The notes: generated by a model from the sequence alone, not told the origin. Counted from the first letter of the stretch, positions 1 through 11,914 are shown. The stretch is DNA of 64,000 bases from Tupaia tana (GCA_026018925.1 JAKSZU010000004.1:42782233-42846232), one strand, 5' to 3'. Program-made: numbers and translations.

Positions 1-74
1 AGTCTCCTTGTTATACTTTGCCTTTCTCTTCCATTTCCACACATTTACAGGTGTTAACTTCTCTGGTGAACCAT

Positions 75-215
75 CTTTCTGAACTATAACTGCCTGCCAA
101 CCTCTCTTAATCATTCTTCAGGACTTAGTTTAAATGCCACCTCTTCTGTGATTTCTTTGTTCGTTATTTTAGCCTGCAGTGATTGCTACTCTCTTCATTA
201 TGTTATGTAGTCTTT
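75..215 (+). mobile_element. L2 3'-region fragment (weak)
   Basis: The stretch around 119-160 (aggacttagtttaaatgcc followed by acctcttctgtgatttctt) resembles the conserved part of the L2 3' region where consensus reads 'ctcagctcaaatgtcacctcctc...'. It is short and diverged, with uncertain ends. Confidence 0.4.
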
Positions 216-880
216 TCAGTTATATTCAACAATTTGAAAGTATTCAAATTTCTCTACTTGATTATGTATAGGGTTTTGCACATAAGTATCAATTTTCATT
301 GAAAAAAATAATAAAAACTGTATGAAAAGCCAAAGGTGGTGGTGTTTCTCTAAGGTATCAGTAGCAGGAAAATTTACAATTCCCGTGAGCATCAGGTATA
401 TTTCTAATTTCCTAGACACTGGCCCTTGTAACAGATCCTATTTTCTTTTATTACAGTTGCTCAGAAGACCAGCACCAAATTGACACCTCATACCTTGAAA
501 GTGTAGAGGATCTTATTATAATCTTTTTTTAATGTGAATTCATTAGCTTTACTGCTGTTTTCAAGCTATTCAAATGTTTTGTCCTTATTTCTTCATTTAT
601 CCTTTTTATAATTATATATTCTTGAAACACCTCAAAATCTCTCCATGTCAAAGAGAAGCACAAGAAAATAGAGAATAAATTATGTAAAAATAATTATCTG
701 GAGAATTAATTTCAAAATGGGGCACACACAAGAAAATATCAACAATTTGTGATGCAAGAAAATACAGTTGAACTTCTCTATTTCATATTTTAAAAGTAAA
801 CAATACTTAACTTTAGAAATATTTAATATATACACTGAAGAAATACATGTATATAATTTACAGATAAATATACTGTTGTA
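216..880. other. Unassigned AT-rich sequence
   Basis: I see no gene and no repeat I can name. The open frames here are short and AT-driven. Confidence 0.5.
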
Positions 881-884
881 CATG

Positions 885-1105
885 TGTGTGTGCACCTCCT
901 CCAGTACCCAGCTTTGAAGGGTCTGTTTCACCAGGTGCTGGGAGTGTGACCAACTGACATATAAAGCCCGTTACATGTATTTTGGAATTATTCTCACTTG
1001 GAGAACATTGCCTTGTCCAAGGCCATGCTTCCTCTCTAAGGGTAGCCAGTGTCCAGGAGCTAGTTGATACTGGAGTTAGAAAAACCTAGTTCTCTTGGTC
1101 TATCC
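885..1105 (+). mobile_element. Old ERVL/MaLR-like LTR, left part
   Basis: This reads like the U3 part of an old ERVL-class LTR: phrases such as 'ggtgctgggagtgtgacc' and 'ggagctagttgatactgg' precede 'tctcttggtctatcc'. The sequence resumes at 2394 after the younger solo LTR, so the two pieces are one split element. The superfamily is inferred from general likeness; I cannot fix the subfamily. Confidence 0.5.
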
Positions 1106-2393
1106 TGCCGGGGTGTAGCCTCGGGTCTAGCCTCGGCAGGGGTGGGTCGACTCGACGGAGGCGGCGCAGGTGAACAGAAGACATAGGCCTCGGTGCCTTT
1201 TCATGCACGTCCTATGCCGGACACTCCCAGAAATCGCTCTCTGAGGAGTGACAACTGCTAGGAATCGTCGTGCTTATTTATTGAAAATGTGATACATGCA
1301 AGTAAATGGGCAGTGAAAAAAATTTACTCTAAGGAACAGGGTGTACAAAGCATGGAAGCAATAAATATAAAACATGCTGTTTGTCTTGTCAGATCAGGTA
1401 AAATCAATCACAGTTCTCAGGATGAGGAAGTCCATTTGTCTGTTGTATCTTCTTCTTAGATCTTGATTACTGGGAAGGGTCTTCAGACGAGGGGGCTTGC
1501 AGGATGTTTGATAACTTCAGTCCTGGGTCAGGCCGATAACATTGCTGGTTGTAAAGTCCTAGATAGAAATCTTGTCTTGCTAAGTAAAGACACAGTTAAT
1601 ATATGGACCATTCATACATTACAACAATAGGTGAGTCTATGATCTATGTATGGGAAAGGAAGATGATCTTGTAGCTCAGGAGACAACACAGGATGTTTTA
1701 TTAGCAGTTTTTCATAGTCAATAGCACATAGATGAGAAACTCTTTGTAGTTGAAAACTACCTGTTGCTTTAGATAAGGGCTCCCAGCTAAGTTAATCTTT
1801 CTCTGGAGCCCTCAAGTTTGTTTATCCTGTTGTCCAAGCCAGGCCTTTTCCTTTAATAAACCTGTGGGATTCTGCATTTTATTTGCTGAGTCTGTCAATT
1901 AGTGAGTTCTTTTGTTTTATCTCTGAGTCTCTGTTATGTGGTGAATTTGCTGACTTTGCCTAGCATGAGTTCATTTTGGCCTGTAGCTTTAACAAAGGGT
2001 ATTTACAAAAACTAGCCTTAAACTAACTTAGTCTACATATACTTCTAATGCTAACTTGGTTTATACTAACTTAATCTATATGTTAATTTTGGCTTAAAAT
2101 CAGACAGGTGGGGGAGTCTTAAGCTTCCTGGTCTTCCTGTCAGTCTTAGGGAACCACATTCTTACAAGGTCACTAATTGGCTTTATTGTAATGGTTGGGG
2201 GTGATGTTTTACCCTTACAGGGTACCGTAATAACAGTAAAACTCATTGCAGAGAAATTGAATACCGGCCAGTTCAAGGACACAAGGGAGAGCTCGTAAAC
2301 TGGGCCTTGCCTCAGTTTCTTCCCAGTCCAGGCCTTGCCTTAGAATGGGAGGCAGCATCCTTACCAGCTTGTGTTGCCTGCATGGCCCCGTCA
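1106..2393 (-). mobile_element. Solo LTR of a class II (betaretrovirus-like) endogenous retrovirus
   Basis: Termini form an imperfect inverted repeat (left TGCCGGGG, right end reading inward TGACGGGG) beginning TG and ending CA. The element is flanked by identical 6-bp direct repeats, ctatcc, at 1100-1105 and 2394-2399; six bases is usual for class II retroviruses. Read on the minus strand, an AATAAA signal lies at 1282-1277 and a TATA-like stretch at 1370-1361, followed by a CpG-rich R/U5-like end (1106-1275). At 1288 bp it is long for an LTR; long LTRs are known in the mouse mammary tumour virus group. There is no second LTR and no gag, pol or env that I can see, so it looks like the product of LTR-LTR recombination. 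The short minus-strand frame at 2100-2282 has no recognisable homology. CpG retention suggests it is younger than its surroundings. Confidence 0.75.
1277..1282 (-). promoter_or_regulatory. Putative LTR polyadenylation signal
   Basis: AATAAA on the minus strand inside the solo LTR, about 170 bases before its 3' terminus. Position and orientation fit the R region. Inferred from sequence only. Confidence 0.5.
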
Positions 2394-2606
2394 CTATCCC
2401 AATACCACAATGAAGTATCCATACCCTCCTTAGAGGTTCCTGTAGAATTAATTTGTATTTTTCCTAGACTGTCTCATGGCCCCTTTTTCTGTTGCTTGGT
2501 CCTGCATTTACACTTCTATAGGTGTAAATCCTGAGAGCACTTCCTAAAAACTTCCTGCACAGTAACTTCCATTTCAGTTTGTTCTCAGCGAGTTCAACCT
2601 CAGGTA
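2394..2606 (+). mobile_element. Old ERVL/MaLR-like LTR, right part
   Basis: Continuation of the element broken at 1105. It carries 'gagagcacttcctaaaaa', 'cttcctgcac' and ends '...agttcaacctcag', resembling the common 3' end of old ERVL-class LTRs (a degraded AATAAA followed by a 'cttgcac...ctcag...gaacccaacct' tail). Confidence 0.45.
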
Positions 2607-2634
2607 GATACATACATACATACATACATACACA
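2607..2634. repeat. (ATAC)n microsatellite
   Basis: About six units of catacata, directly after the old LTR end. Confidence 0.9.
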
Positions 2635-2854
2635 CCTATTCAATGACTGACAGAGGCCTCCATCTGTCTGTAGCACAAGATAAATAATACTGACCAAAAT
2701 GAAGAATCTTTATAACACTTGAAGACTACTTAAAAGTCCTCAGTTCTAAGCTACTACTTTTTATTCTTAAGGCATATATTGATTCTTTTCATATTACCCC
2801 ATGGTTGAGGGCCAATATCAATCTATAAAGAAGCTGATTGTACAGCAATTATAG

Positions 2855-2990
2855 TGCCTAGAGCCAGCTGCTTGGGCCTGAATTTTAGCTCCTCCGCTTA
2901 CTAAATCTGTGACTTTGGCCCATTAAATACCCCTTCTGAGCCTCAATTTCCTTATTTGTAACATGAGGGTAATAAGAAAAACTATGTCAC
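2855..2990 (+). mobile_element. MIR SINE
   Basis: Shows the MIR core in order: 'ctccgcttactaaatctgtg' then 'actttggcc', 'gcctcaatttccttatttgt' and 'gagggtaataa', matching the known 'cacttactagctgtgtgac...cctcagtttcctcatctgtaaaat' layout. Confidence 0.85.
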
Positions 2991-2998
2991 TGTTACTG

Positions 2999-3184
2999 AG
3001 ACCAATGGCATGGTGGTTAAGGGGCTGGACTCCCACATGGCTCTCACAGTTCAAGTGCTAGACCTGGTGGCCTGCTTTTTCATTTTCCCTCTCTCTCTCT
3101 CTCTCTCTTTCTCTGTGTGTCTCTCTAGTCAAATTTTAAAATAATAAAAATAAATAAAATGAAATAAATTATTTTAAAAAATAA
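2999..3184 (+). mobile_element. Family A SINE, short form
   Basis: tRNA-like head (gcatggtggttaagg as an A-box region, ttcaagtgctaga as a degraded B-box) followed directly by a CT-rich run and an A-rich tail. It lacks the roughly 120-bp middle body of long copies, as do the copies at 38846, 52376, 56552 and 58178, so this looks like a true subfamily. Confidence 0.8.
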
Positions 3185-3339
3185 AGCCTGAATCTCTCAG
3201 TTCTGCCTATTAAGCACTTTCTGTTTTTGTTTATTTTAATTCATTGTCACATATATTTTATACAGACAACACCCTATTTAAAAGTAACTTAGAGTATGAG
3301 GTAATGCAAATGAAAGGGTAGACATGTGAGCTTATTCTT

Positions 3340-3395
3340 GTATCCTAGTGGTTAAGGGATCTGGATCCTATGTGGCTGAGAAATCTAGTCATAAT
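3340..3395 (+). mobile_element. Family A SINE head fragment
   Basis: 'cctagtggttaagggatctg' and 'cctatgtggctgag' match the head of family A; the rest is lost or unrecognisable. Confidence 0.45.
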
Positions 3396-5604
3396 ATGTC
3401 AGCACAGTATTTTAGGACACGGAGAGAGATTTGAGAGTTTTCTCATATTGTCTGTGCATTTATGTTCTTTATTGCTCTACCTTGTGAAAAATCATCTTTT
3501 GGAATAAGTCCAAGATTGTGAGATTTCAATGAAGAAGGGTCACTCATAATAATTTATGAAGCATGTTTTTTCTCTGATAGAACAAGGACAGACCCATGGC
3601 TAATAGACACGAATCTTGGTCTGAAAGATTAGGATTTATTCAGAGGACCTTAGCTCAATTAAAAGTCTATATATCAATACTTTCTATAACAATTTAGCAA
3701 TTGGGCCTATTTATTCCCATTTAAATTAGGCCATACTATTGGCAAATTTTCTTTCTAAATTCTTCTTTGCATACATATTCTTAAAGCACTTTAAAAATAA
3801 GTGACTTTAATAAATGTACTATGCTTGAATGGTTGTTTCTTTAAACATAGGAGGTGGAGGATGTGGGAGTTAAAGGAATGTTACCTTAGTTTAAATTATG
3901 AAATTTATTTTTGTTTTTATTGTAAGTAAGCAAATCTTTACAAATGAATTCAAAAGTATAATTCTATGTGGGATTTAGAAGCAGTCAACAATATTCCAAA
4001 GTCTCTGCTGAGATTTGGTTTGTCACCTGTGGGAAACTAATTCTGAAGAAATAGCACTGAGATTCGTCATTCTAGGTTCTCTTGCATTATAGTTTTTCAA
4101 GCTTCAGTAGAACCTTCCCCATCTATTGGCACCTGAATGTTTTTATATCTCACAAACTGAAACTGAACCAATGGAATATACATGCCCAGGATGCAAACAC
4201 TAATATTGGCAGTTGAAAGAAAGGGCTCTCAGAAGAGGATCTAGTTAATATGGTGCCACTCAAGTGAATCATCCCTAAAAGAAAGAGACTCTAGCATATG
4301 CTACCAGTTTTTTATTATTATCCTAAATGTCTAGACGAAGAGAATAATATTAAAAGTTTCTTCATAACATCTTATATTTCCTATGCTCAGCATTCCTTCT
4401 ACCAAGTTAGCTAAAGACCCATCCTGGGAATTCTGAAACTCCAGTAGTTTTATGCGCTCTTAGAAATCCTAGTGTCCGGATGCATTGATGTCCCAGAGGC
4501 AAGAATAGATATATGTATAAAAAGTAGATATAACATTCTTTCTAAAATATGTCCTTTAACCTAAGTTCAAGGAAACAGCTAAACACCCACACAAACATAG
4601 TAGATTTAGCCTGATTTTTTTACCTTTTGGGAAACAAAATTTCCATTTTCTTAGAACAACATTTTCTACATCTTACCCTCCTATTTGTATTTTCTGTATT
4701 CATTTGTTAATATCTTAGTACAGTGCCAAATTAAATGCACCATGATCAAAAATTAAATGGATATATGAGAGACTAATACTGGAAAAGGCATAATGCGTTT
4801 TTGCATAGAAAAATACTGCTAATATATATTTAGCAGTAAAGAAAATTTAATCCTTCTTGGAATGTAACATCTGTATTTAGTAGGAACAATAGCTCTAAGA
4901 ACATGTTCATATGCCAGAGAAAATTAAATATAATTTTGCTCTATGTCATTCCTTTTCCTCTCTCATTCTTGGATATATAACTTTTTTTTTCCATTGAAAG
5001 GTCTGATTCAAGAGGGAGGTGTAAAGAATAGTTTTGCTTCCTCTACATGTAAATCTGTGAAAACTCCCATGAAAAAAATAACAATTTGAATTTTTTTTTC
5101 TTCCTTGAGCTATAGAGACAAAAAGACAGACACACTCAAGGGGGTCTATGTGCTGTGATTCACCCACAGCTTCGCCCAGCACTGACATGTAAGAATCCAG
5201 AACCGTATTATGTGGATCAGCCTCACAGTGTTAAGTGACTGCTGTGTTGTCATCTGGCCCCCCGACAATTCATTGGAAGTCAGGGGAAGATCATATCAGA
5301 CTTCAGTACTAGGGAGAAGGCAGTCATCAATTCTAACTCATAGCATATAATACACCATGAAAGAAGGAGAAAAAGCCATATACCACTCAAATGAAAGTTG
5401 GGAAATAGAATTTTTTTAAGTGTCTTATTTATTTCTTTCATGAGAGAGAATTTTAATTCATATTCTACAAAATGATTTTGATTTTTAAAGGCTGAGATGA
5501 GCAGTCATGAAAGATGGTTTGACATAGCTTCTTTTGTTTTTCTGTGGTGACTATAAAACTTTTGGAAAGTATTTTGATAGAACCTTCCTTTCTTTTAAAA
5601 TTTG
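3396..5604. other. Unassigned sequence, no gene seen
   Basis: About 2.2 kb of AT-rich DNA without a recognisable repeat or convincing exon. The open frame at 4946-5188 on the minus strand begins in ordinary sequence and shows no domain. Confidence 0.5.
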
Positions 5605-5844
5605 TCAAAGGGAGTGTATGTTTGCCAGAAAGAAACAGACAGACAGAAAGAGAGGGAAAGTGAGAAAGCACTCCTATGGGAGATGGTCAAGCCACAATCC
5701 CTTCTGCTCCATTTTTCTCTCTTTTTGGAATTCTAGGCATGTACAAGGCTGGCTTGTTTTTCAAGTGCTGAGTCCAGGACTCAAACTGCATAGTCAGTCA
5801 TGTAGTACCCAGCTGCCTTAACCACCTTGCCACTGGCTGGCCAG
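5605..5844 (-). mobile_element. Family A SINE, old
   Basis: Reverse-complement copy: the purine-rich 'cagacagaaagagaggga' stands for the CT-rich part, then the 'ccacaatcccttct' body, then the head ending 'ccaccttgccactggctggcc'. CpG sites are mostly lost. Two overlapping open frames across it are by-products. Confidence 0.8.
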
Positions 5845-6364
5845 CAGAATATGTCTTATATTTCCAAAAGATTCTTCAGCTGCTTTAAACATTATTGATT
5901 GCTCTATTCTTTGGTCATAACTAACACAGGAAAGAAAGTCATCATCAAAAATATAGTTACACTCAAAAGATTTTGACTTTTCTGAACAAAGAAATAATAC
6001 ATAGTGCTTGACATTGCACCTATAATTTTACACCTCAGTGATTTTAATATAATGAATAATAGATATGTAATTTCAACTTTCAACTCTAGTAAGAGATGGG
6101 CTTGTTTCTGCCACTTGGAATTTAGATTTATGTCTATTAGCTCACACAAGGGAGTTCCAATATGAGAGTATGCCAGTCATCAAAATGTTCAAATTTGTAT
6201 GTGACTACCTTGGTCTTTTTTCCATTTGAAATGTTTATTTTCTTGGTCAGTAAGAAGCTGTCATAAACAGTTCCATTGAAACTCTATGAAGAGTTGATTA
6301 AGAGACAATTCAATACCTAATACGAAACATTTTTCTTAATTGTACTAAATGGTTACTCTCCTCA
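5845..6364. other. Unassigned sequence
   Basis: No repeat or gene that I can support. The minus-strand frame at 5904-6149 has no recognisable feature. Confidence 0.5.
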
Positions 6365-6551
6365 GAAGAAATAGTTCTCATAGTGTATTCTCCAGAACAG
6401 TAGCATCAGCATTATTTGGAGAGTTGTTGGAAGTGAAACCTTTCAGGCCTTACCCAGAACTACTGATTTTAGAAATTCTGGGGAGGGACCCAGTAATCTG
6501 AATTTGAATGAGCTCCCAGGTTGATATGTAGTAAAGTTTGAGAGCCACTGG
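6365..6551 (-). mobile_element. MER5A-like hAT-Charlie element
   Basis: In order: 'cagtagcatcagcattattt', 'cttacccagaactactgatt', 'gaaattctggggagggaccc', 'gagctcccagg' and 'aaagtttgagagccactgg'. This is the reverse of the MER5A layout, which starts 'cagtggttctcaaactt'. It is a non-autonomous DNA transposon fossil common to placental mammals. Confidence 0.85.
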
Positions 6552-6744
6552 CTATGAGAATAAAATAAGATGAAAATAATGATTGATGATCTGATACACT
6601 GGACAATGAGAGAGTAATAGGAAATAGCATAAAAGTGAAGTCACCATTACATGTGCCATATTAATTAACTTTAGATATTTATGAGCATAATAATAGTTTA
6701 AAATATATAGTATGCTGAAATTATCACATTGCTTTCAAATACCT

Positions 6745-6905
6745 CATCACATTTGTTCCTCATAACAATCACCTGAGTTAGATAGTACAAAGTGTTGTTC
6801 CAATTCTATAAGAAAGAACACTCAAGTAACTTTGTTAAAAGTAACCAGCTGGAGATGATACTAGAACACATCTCTGTCTCTGGAGCTCCTTATAATGTAC
6901 TGAGG
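6745..6905 (-). mobile_element. MIR SINE
   Basis: Reverse MIR order: 'ttcctcataacaatcacctg', 'gttagatagta', 'aagtaactttgttaaaag', then 'ctctgtctctggagctcc' matching the 'gctccagagcc' head. Confidence 0.75.
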
Positions 6906-7369
6906 TATAATAAGCCCTTCTAAAAAGGGCTTAATAAAAATGTGGTGTGTTTCTATATTCTGCATCAGTAATAGTTCCAACTTTGTTATTGCTCTTAATA
7001 TTAATATTAAGGCAAATCAGAGAAAAGAGTTCCACTTGCTAAAACTTTAATGATCAGCATGGTGCAAATTTATGGAGAAAATTAACCTCCTAACCAACTA
7101 CATTGAAGCTTATGAATTGTGTTGAGGCTTTGAATTTTTGGACATACATAATAAAATACATTTGAAAAAAATTAGTTTTAAGTTTCTTTTTGTATTAAAC
7201 TAATATTCTTGTCATGTCACCATTATTTTGTCCTCTTCTCAACTTAGGGAATTATATAAATAACATAAAGCCTTGTACTCCAAGAGGTTACTTTATCTGG
7301 AAGCAAAATGAAACCCCGGAAGGGCCAAAGCACCATCTTCTTGGCTTGCAGTATAGCAATACCTCAACT

Positions 7370-7990
7370 TTCTCCCTGTGTGCACTCCTTCCTCTGTTAT
7401 ACAGACAAGGGCACTTTTCAAATGCAAAGAAGATCCTATTATTCCTCTACCAAAAGTGCTCTAGAAGGTTCCCATTTCATTTAAAGAATAGAATCCTAAG
7501 TACACAAGATAAAAAACTTCCCCATTATCTGACCCTTATTGTACTCTGACATACTTTGCTTTAACTATCTCCTTATTGTTCCTCTAACATGTTAAGTATA
7601 TGACCAACTCAAGTCCTCTGAACTTGTTAGTCATTTATCCTCAGACACTTTAACCCTAAAGATTTTCATGACTCATTAGTTCCTTTCATTTTCTTCTCTA
7701 TTTAAATATAACTTCTTTAGAAAGCCCCCCTGACTGATAACTCCATATAAAATAGTGCACACACTCTCAATTCAGTCACTTTTAAAATCTCTCATCTTTT
7801 ATGTTTCTTGTTCAAACTATTTACCTGATAAGTATATCATTCATTATATATCAGTTTATGCTTATTAACATTTATATTATAAATATATGCAAATATTAGA
7901 TATAACATATTTAAACTCATTCTCTCCCACTAATATTTTCATTTCTCAAAGGCAGAGATTTTTTTCATTTTGTTCTTCACTAAATATTTG
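7370..7990 (+). mobile_element. L2 3' end
   Basis: The order of blocks follows L2: 'cttccccattatctgaccc' (consensus 'catgatctggccc'), 'ccttattgttcctctaac', 'agaaagcccccctgactg' (consensus 'gaagccttccctgac') and a trailing '...aaaggcagagattttttt' (consensus 'gagggcaggga'). The 111-codon frame at 7214-7549 overlaps its start and is not taken as a gene. Confidence 0.7.
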
Positions 7991-8047
7991 GTAATAATGG
8001 AAAGTTAGGCACATACAACAAAGTACATATTAAAAACTAATCAAATA

Positions 8048-8296
8048 GGACTGAACAGTTGTGTAGTGGTAAAATGCAACTCTCTATGAGGCTGAACCAA
8101 ATAGGAAGGTTCTGATTTATATACAGAGACTTACTGAATACCCTGGGCATGTAGGTACCCATGATCCAGGACCTGCTGAAAGCTGGGTATGGATTATGAC
8201 ATTGAGACCCTCTTAGGGGTACTCTCTTGTTCTCTCTCTCTTTCTCTCTCTCTGTCATAAAACAAAACATTTAAAAAAATAAAAATAAATAAATAA
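8048..8296 (+). mobile_element. Family B SINE
   Basis: Head 'gtgtagtggtaaaatgcaac' (A-box-like), 'ggaaggttctgatttatata' around the B-box, then 'ccctgggcatgtaggtaccc', 'cctgctgaaagctgggta', a CT-rich run and an A-rich tail. This layout recurs at 10363, 17955, 39531, 40764 and 43636. Confidence 0.8.
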
Positions 8297-8650
8297 CTGA
8301 AATAAGCCAGGCTTTGAAAAAGAGAATTTGTATGGCACAATGTCTACACTCTATGGCAGAAACTGAAAGATTAGAGGATATAGAAGCATGGAAAATGGTT
8401 ATGGATACTAGAGATGGTGTGAGAAGAGGATGGGAGATGGAGGAAATGGAGAGGAAAGATCAAGGAGAAAAATAGAGGCAAGACATTTAAGAAACTTAGA
8501 AATGGAGGATTGTCTGTTGATAATGTATACAGTATCTTCAACTGAACTAGTGTGAAGTGTATTCATATTGGGTAATTCATTTTACAAACTGCAGTGAGTT
8601 ACAATGATTGAATATATATAATAAATTAAACTAATTAAAAAAAGAAAAAA
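8297..8650 (+). mobile_element. Possible L1 3' UTR
   Basis: 'gaaataagccaggc' followed by a purine-rich block and an end with 'aataaattaaactaatt' plus A-run resembles the 3' UTR of old L1s. Diverged; the call is tentative. Confidence 0.4.
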
Positions 8651-8906
8651 TAAATAATCAAGTAATTTAATAATGGACATATTTTCAATACAGATAAAAA
8701 TTAAAGAATGCACATTGCAAAATCATGCCCAGAATAAGGTAAAGTACATGGAAGGTAAAGTGGTGGATTTGAATGAGAAATTAAAGACCTGTGAAGGTAA
8801 CAGGAGAGCTCCGCTACTGATTTAGTAGATCAGATATGTTCTAAGGAGACCTCGTAAAACACAGGTGAAAATATAAAGAATTTTGTAGAACTACTAGATT
8901 TCAAAA

Positions 8907-9008
8907 CAGGGCCACACAGTCACACAGTGGTTAAGGCAGATGAATCCCACATGGTCAATTGCATGGTTTGAGTCCCAAACCTGGTGGTCTGAAAAACACA
9001 CCAGGCCT

Positions 9009-9056
<48 letters not shown>

Positions 9057-9212
9057 ACACAAAGTCCTGAGAGGAGAATGAAAGAGAAAGAATTGTGGCA
9101 TACCTATCCTCCCTAGGGGGTTATCTCTCTCACTCTATGACTCCCTTCCTCACCCTCTAGCAAGCACACATGCCCTATAGCATAGCAAAACAAAACAAAA
9201 CTTAAAAAAAAG
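8907..9212 (+). mobile_element. Family A SINE with expanded (TG)n
   Basis: Long form. Head 'gggccacacagtcacacag', B-box-like 'ggtttgagtcccaaa', body 'ctgagaggagaatgaaag', end 'gccctatagcatagc' plus A-rich tail. The short TG stretch normally present after the head has grown to about 39 bases at 9016-9054. Confidence 0.85.
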
Positions 9213-10362
9213 AACCAAATAATGTGGCAAGAGATATTCTCTTCTCATTCATTTATATTTATATTTATTGTCTTGTAGGAAAAAATAAACTTTATGAGAA
9301 ATTATATATATTCACATTTTTCACACTCCATAAATTAATAAAAAAACTTTGGGTGATCATGTTTCAAAATAGACAGGGAATTTTCTACCTTTTACAAAAA
9401 AAACTGTAGTGGAAGGTGTGTGTGTGTGTGTGTTTGTGTGATTTCTTCTGTAGAACAAGTTCACTGAGGTACAGTTTCCTTATTCACCAATATAGTCCTT
9501 ATAACCTATAATAGACTATCTTTTAGATAATAAGTGCTTAATATATAAATGAAAGAATAGCATGTATGTATACTTTTATTTCCAAATAAATTAGAGCTTT
9601 TATTTCTTTTTGTTATTTGAAATCAGCAACTCGTTATTCTTTCTCAGTAGTAAGACATTTTTCACCCCAATTTAGTATAAATTCTTACTCTTTGGTCTTG
9701 TCAGCGTGTATGTAATATTTTCATTAATTATCAATTATTTTTCTCTTTTCAAGTTATACAGTGCTGGTGTGAAATCTCTAAGATTCTGTAGAAGAAAAAT
9801 GCCCATTATAAGCAAAGTACAATCTTTTGGAACTATTGCACTAGTGAATGAAGACCTTTATGGAATGGTTGCCAATTAACAAAGCTCCAGAATAACTTAA
9901 CTAATTATAAGTAAACTGGATCTCTTTAAAAAAAAAAAAGAAGGGGAAACATTTTCCAGTTTTCACTGTCCATAAATATCTCTATGAAGAAATTTAAGAA
10001 ACAAAGGGCTACTTTCAATATTTCTCATTTGGGTGTAGATCAATGGGAAGTAAATATAGCTATTGTGTTTTTAAAAACATTTCTTATCTAATTGGGGTAG
10101 ATTAATAACTAGCATCATTGTAATTTATGACCAATAACAAAAGAACATAAGTTATCACTGACATGTCAAAGGGATTACACATATATTTGAAGAGGAACCA
10201 CATGGTTCTAAACACTCTGAAGGAGAAAGAGACATTGACTGTAACAATTAAATAAATATTTCTCTGTAGAGAGACTGAAACAGATATTATTGCTTGTTTG
10301 TTTGTTTGTTTGTTTTTTTTCTGTTCTCATTCAGACACATACATACTTTTTGAAATATTCTT
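9213..10362. other. Unassigned sequence
   Basis: No gene. Contains a short TG run near 9415-9440 and a (TTTG)n run near 10291-10312. Confidence 0.5.
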
Positions 10363-10618
10363 AGGGACCAGACAGTGATGCAGTGAAAAAATATGACACT
10401 CTCTGAGGCAGTCCTACTTGTGAGGGTTCCTGGTTTAATTCCAGAGACCTCCCACTGAACTGCACACAAATGTGCCTGTGATCTGGAACTGGCTGAAGGC
10501 TGGGGTGGATTGTGATGTCACTACCTGGTTGACAGTGCTGTTTCTCTCTCTCTTTCTGTTTTGCTGTCTCTCTTGCTCATAGAAGAAATAAATAATAAAT
10601 AAACTAAAAAAAAAAAAA
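10363..10618 (+). mobile_element. Family B SINE
   Basis: Same block order as the copy at 8048: 'gggaccagacagtgatgcag', 'gggttcctggtttaattcca', 'gtgcctgtgatctggaact', 'ggctgaaggctggggtgga', CT run and A-rich tail. Confidence 0.8.
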
Positions 10619-11094
10619 AGGAAATGTTATTTAAAGAACCAGAGTTCAAATACAATACACATTTAAAAGTTCAAAGAACTAATATAACAAGTAGGTGATA
10701 GCTTGTTAGTATAAAGATAACAGTAATACTTGTGTGGTAGATTGTATTTCCTATGAGTAGATATAGGACCTACATTTGTTAACATACCCTTTATCTAACT
10801 ACCATGATTGAAATTTAAAAATCAAACTTCTTTTTGTTCAAATTTTCTATTATGTGGTGCATAGAATTATTTCACTTCTGCCAACTCTATGGAGTTAATA
10901 CATAAAAACCAAAGAAATGTAGTGTGCTGCAAAAAAGAAATTGGAAAAGTGATTATATTTGTCTTTGAGGAACATTATAATAGTTTTTATCATCTACGTG
11001 ATATATAATTCTCAGTAAGATTTGCCAATATCATCTTTTGGTTTGTGGCATGTAAGCATAATGACTCTCTTGAAAATAATTGCTAGTAACAATG
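10619..11094. other. Unassigned sequence
   Basis: Nothing recognisable beyond AT-rich sequence. Confidence 0.5.
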
Positions 11095-11340
11095 ATAGCT
11101 TTCATTATTAAATGCATCCTACGGACAAGACTTTCCATTATACTAGCCATTTTACAGATGTAATTTCACTATTCCTCACTTTATTACTATGAGTAATTGA
11201 TAATATCACTATTTTACTAGTAAGATTGTACTGGGGATCTAAGAGGTAACATACTGAGAATAAATAATTAGAGAAAGGTGAAGCAAGAATTTAAAATTTG
11301 ATATATGTGACTCCAAATCCTCTGCTTTCCTTATATTGTT
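11095..11340 (-). mobile_element. MIR SINE
   Basis: Reverse MIR: 'cattttacagatgtaatttc', 'aagaggtaacatactgag', 'gaagcaagaatttaaaat', 'gactccaaatcctctgcttt' at the head side. Heavily diverged. Confidence 0.7.
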
Positions 11341-11880
11341 AAGTGGGCCTGGTCTGTAACCATTTTTCATTAGGTGGGTATCTTTGATATCCTCTCCCTG
11401 TTTCACTGAGAGATTACAAGTAACTTAAAAAACACAAATGACCACCTTGCTTGCCATTGGAGACATTAAGGGGAGACAGTAAAGCTATTGCTCTATTAGC
11501 TATTTTGTTAGAGAATAGCAGTGGGTGACAGCTGAACTCTATGAAACCAAATGGACAATGGCAAATAAAAGAATAAAGCTGGTTTTTCTTCTTCTTCTTG
11601 TAGAACCGGTGGAGCTAGTTTAGGCAGATCAAGAGCTGCCTGCATAAGAAATAAAGCCCGTGTCCTTAGACTCCATTCAGTGTTCAACTGAACTAGAGGT
11701 TATAATAAATTTCTGCCTAGAAATTTTCTCTAGTTGGGTGTAGAATCAAAGTTAACTATAAAAAACAAAAAATATATGTATTTTATAGCTAGAGCTGTCA
11801 GAGAAAAAGTGTGACACTTCTTTAAAAAATTTTATTCATCTATTTTAATGAGAGAGAGTGAGAGTCAGAAAGAGGGAGAT
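11341..11880. other. Unassigned sequence
   Basis: Near 11560-11730 there are two AATAAA-type signals and an LTR-like flavour, but nothing firm. Confidence 0.4.

Positions 11881-11914
<34 letters not shown>

Noticed and set aside
2100-2282. Possible retroviral protein frame in the solo LTR
   Set aside because: Sixty codons with no recognisable homology; it lies within the LTR limits set by the target duplication, so it is not an internal gene remnant.
7214-7549. 111-codon plus-strand frame as a gene
   Set aside because: It overlaps an L2 3' end and shows no domain or splice context.
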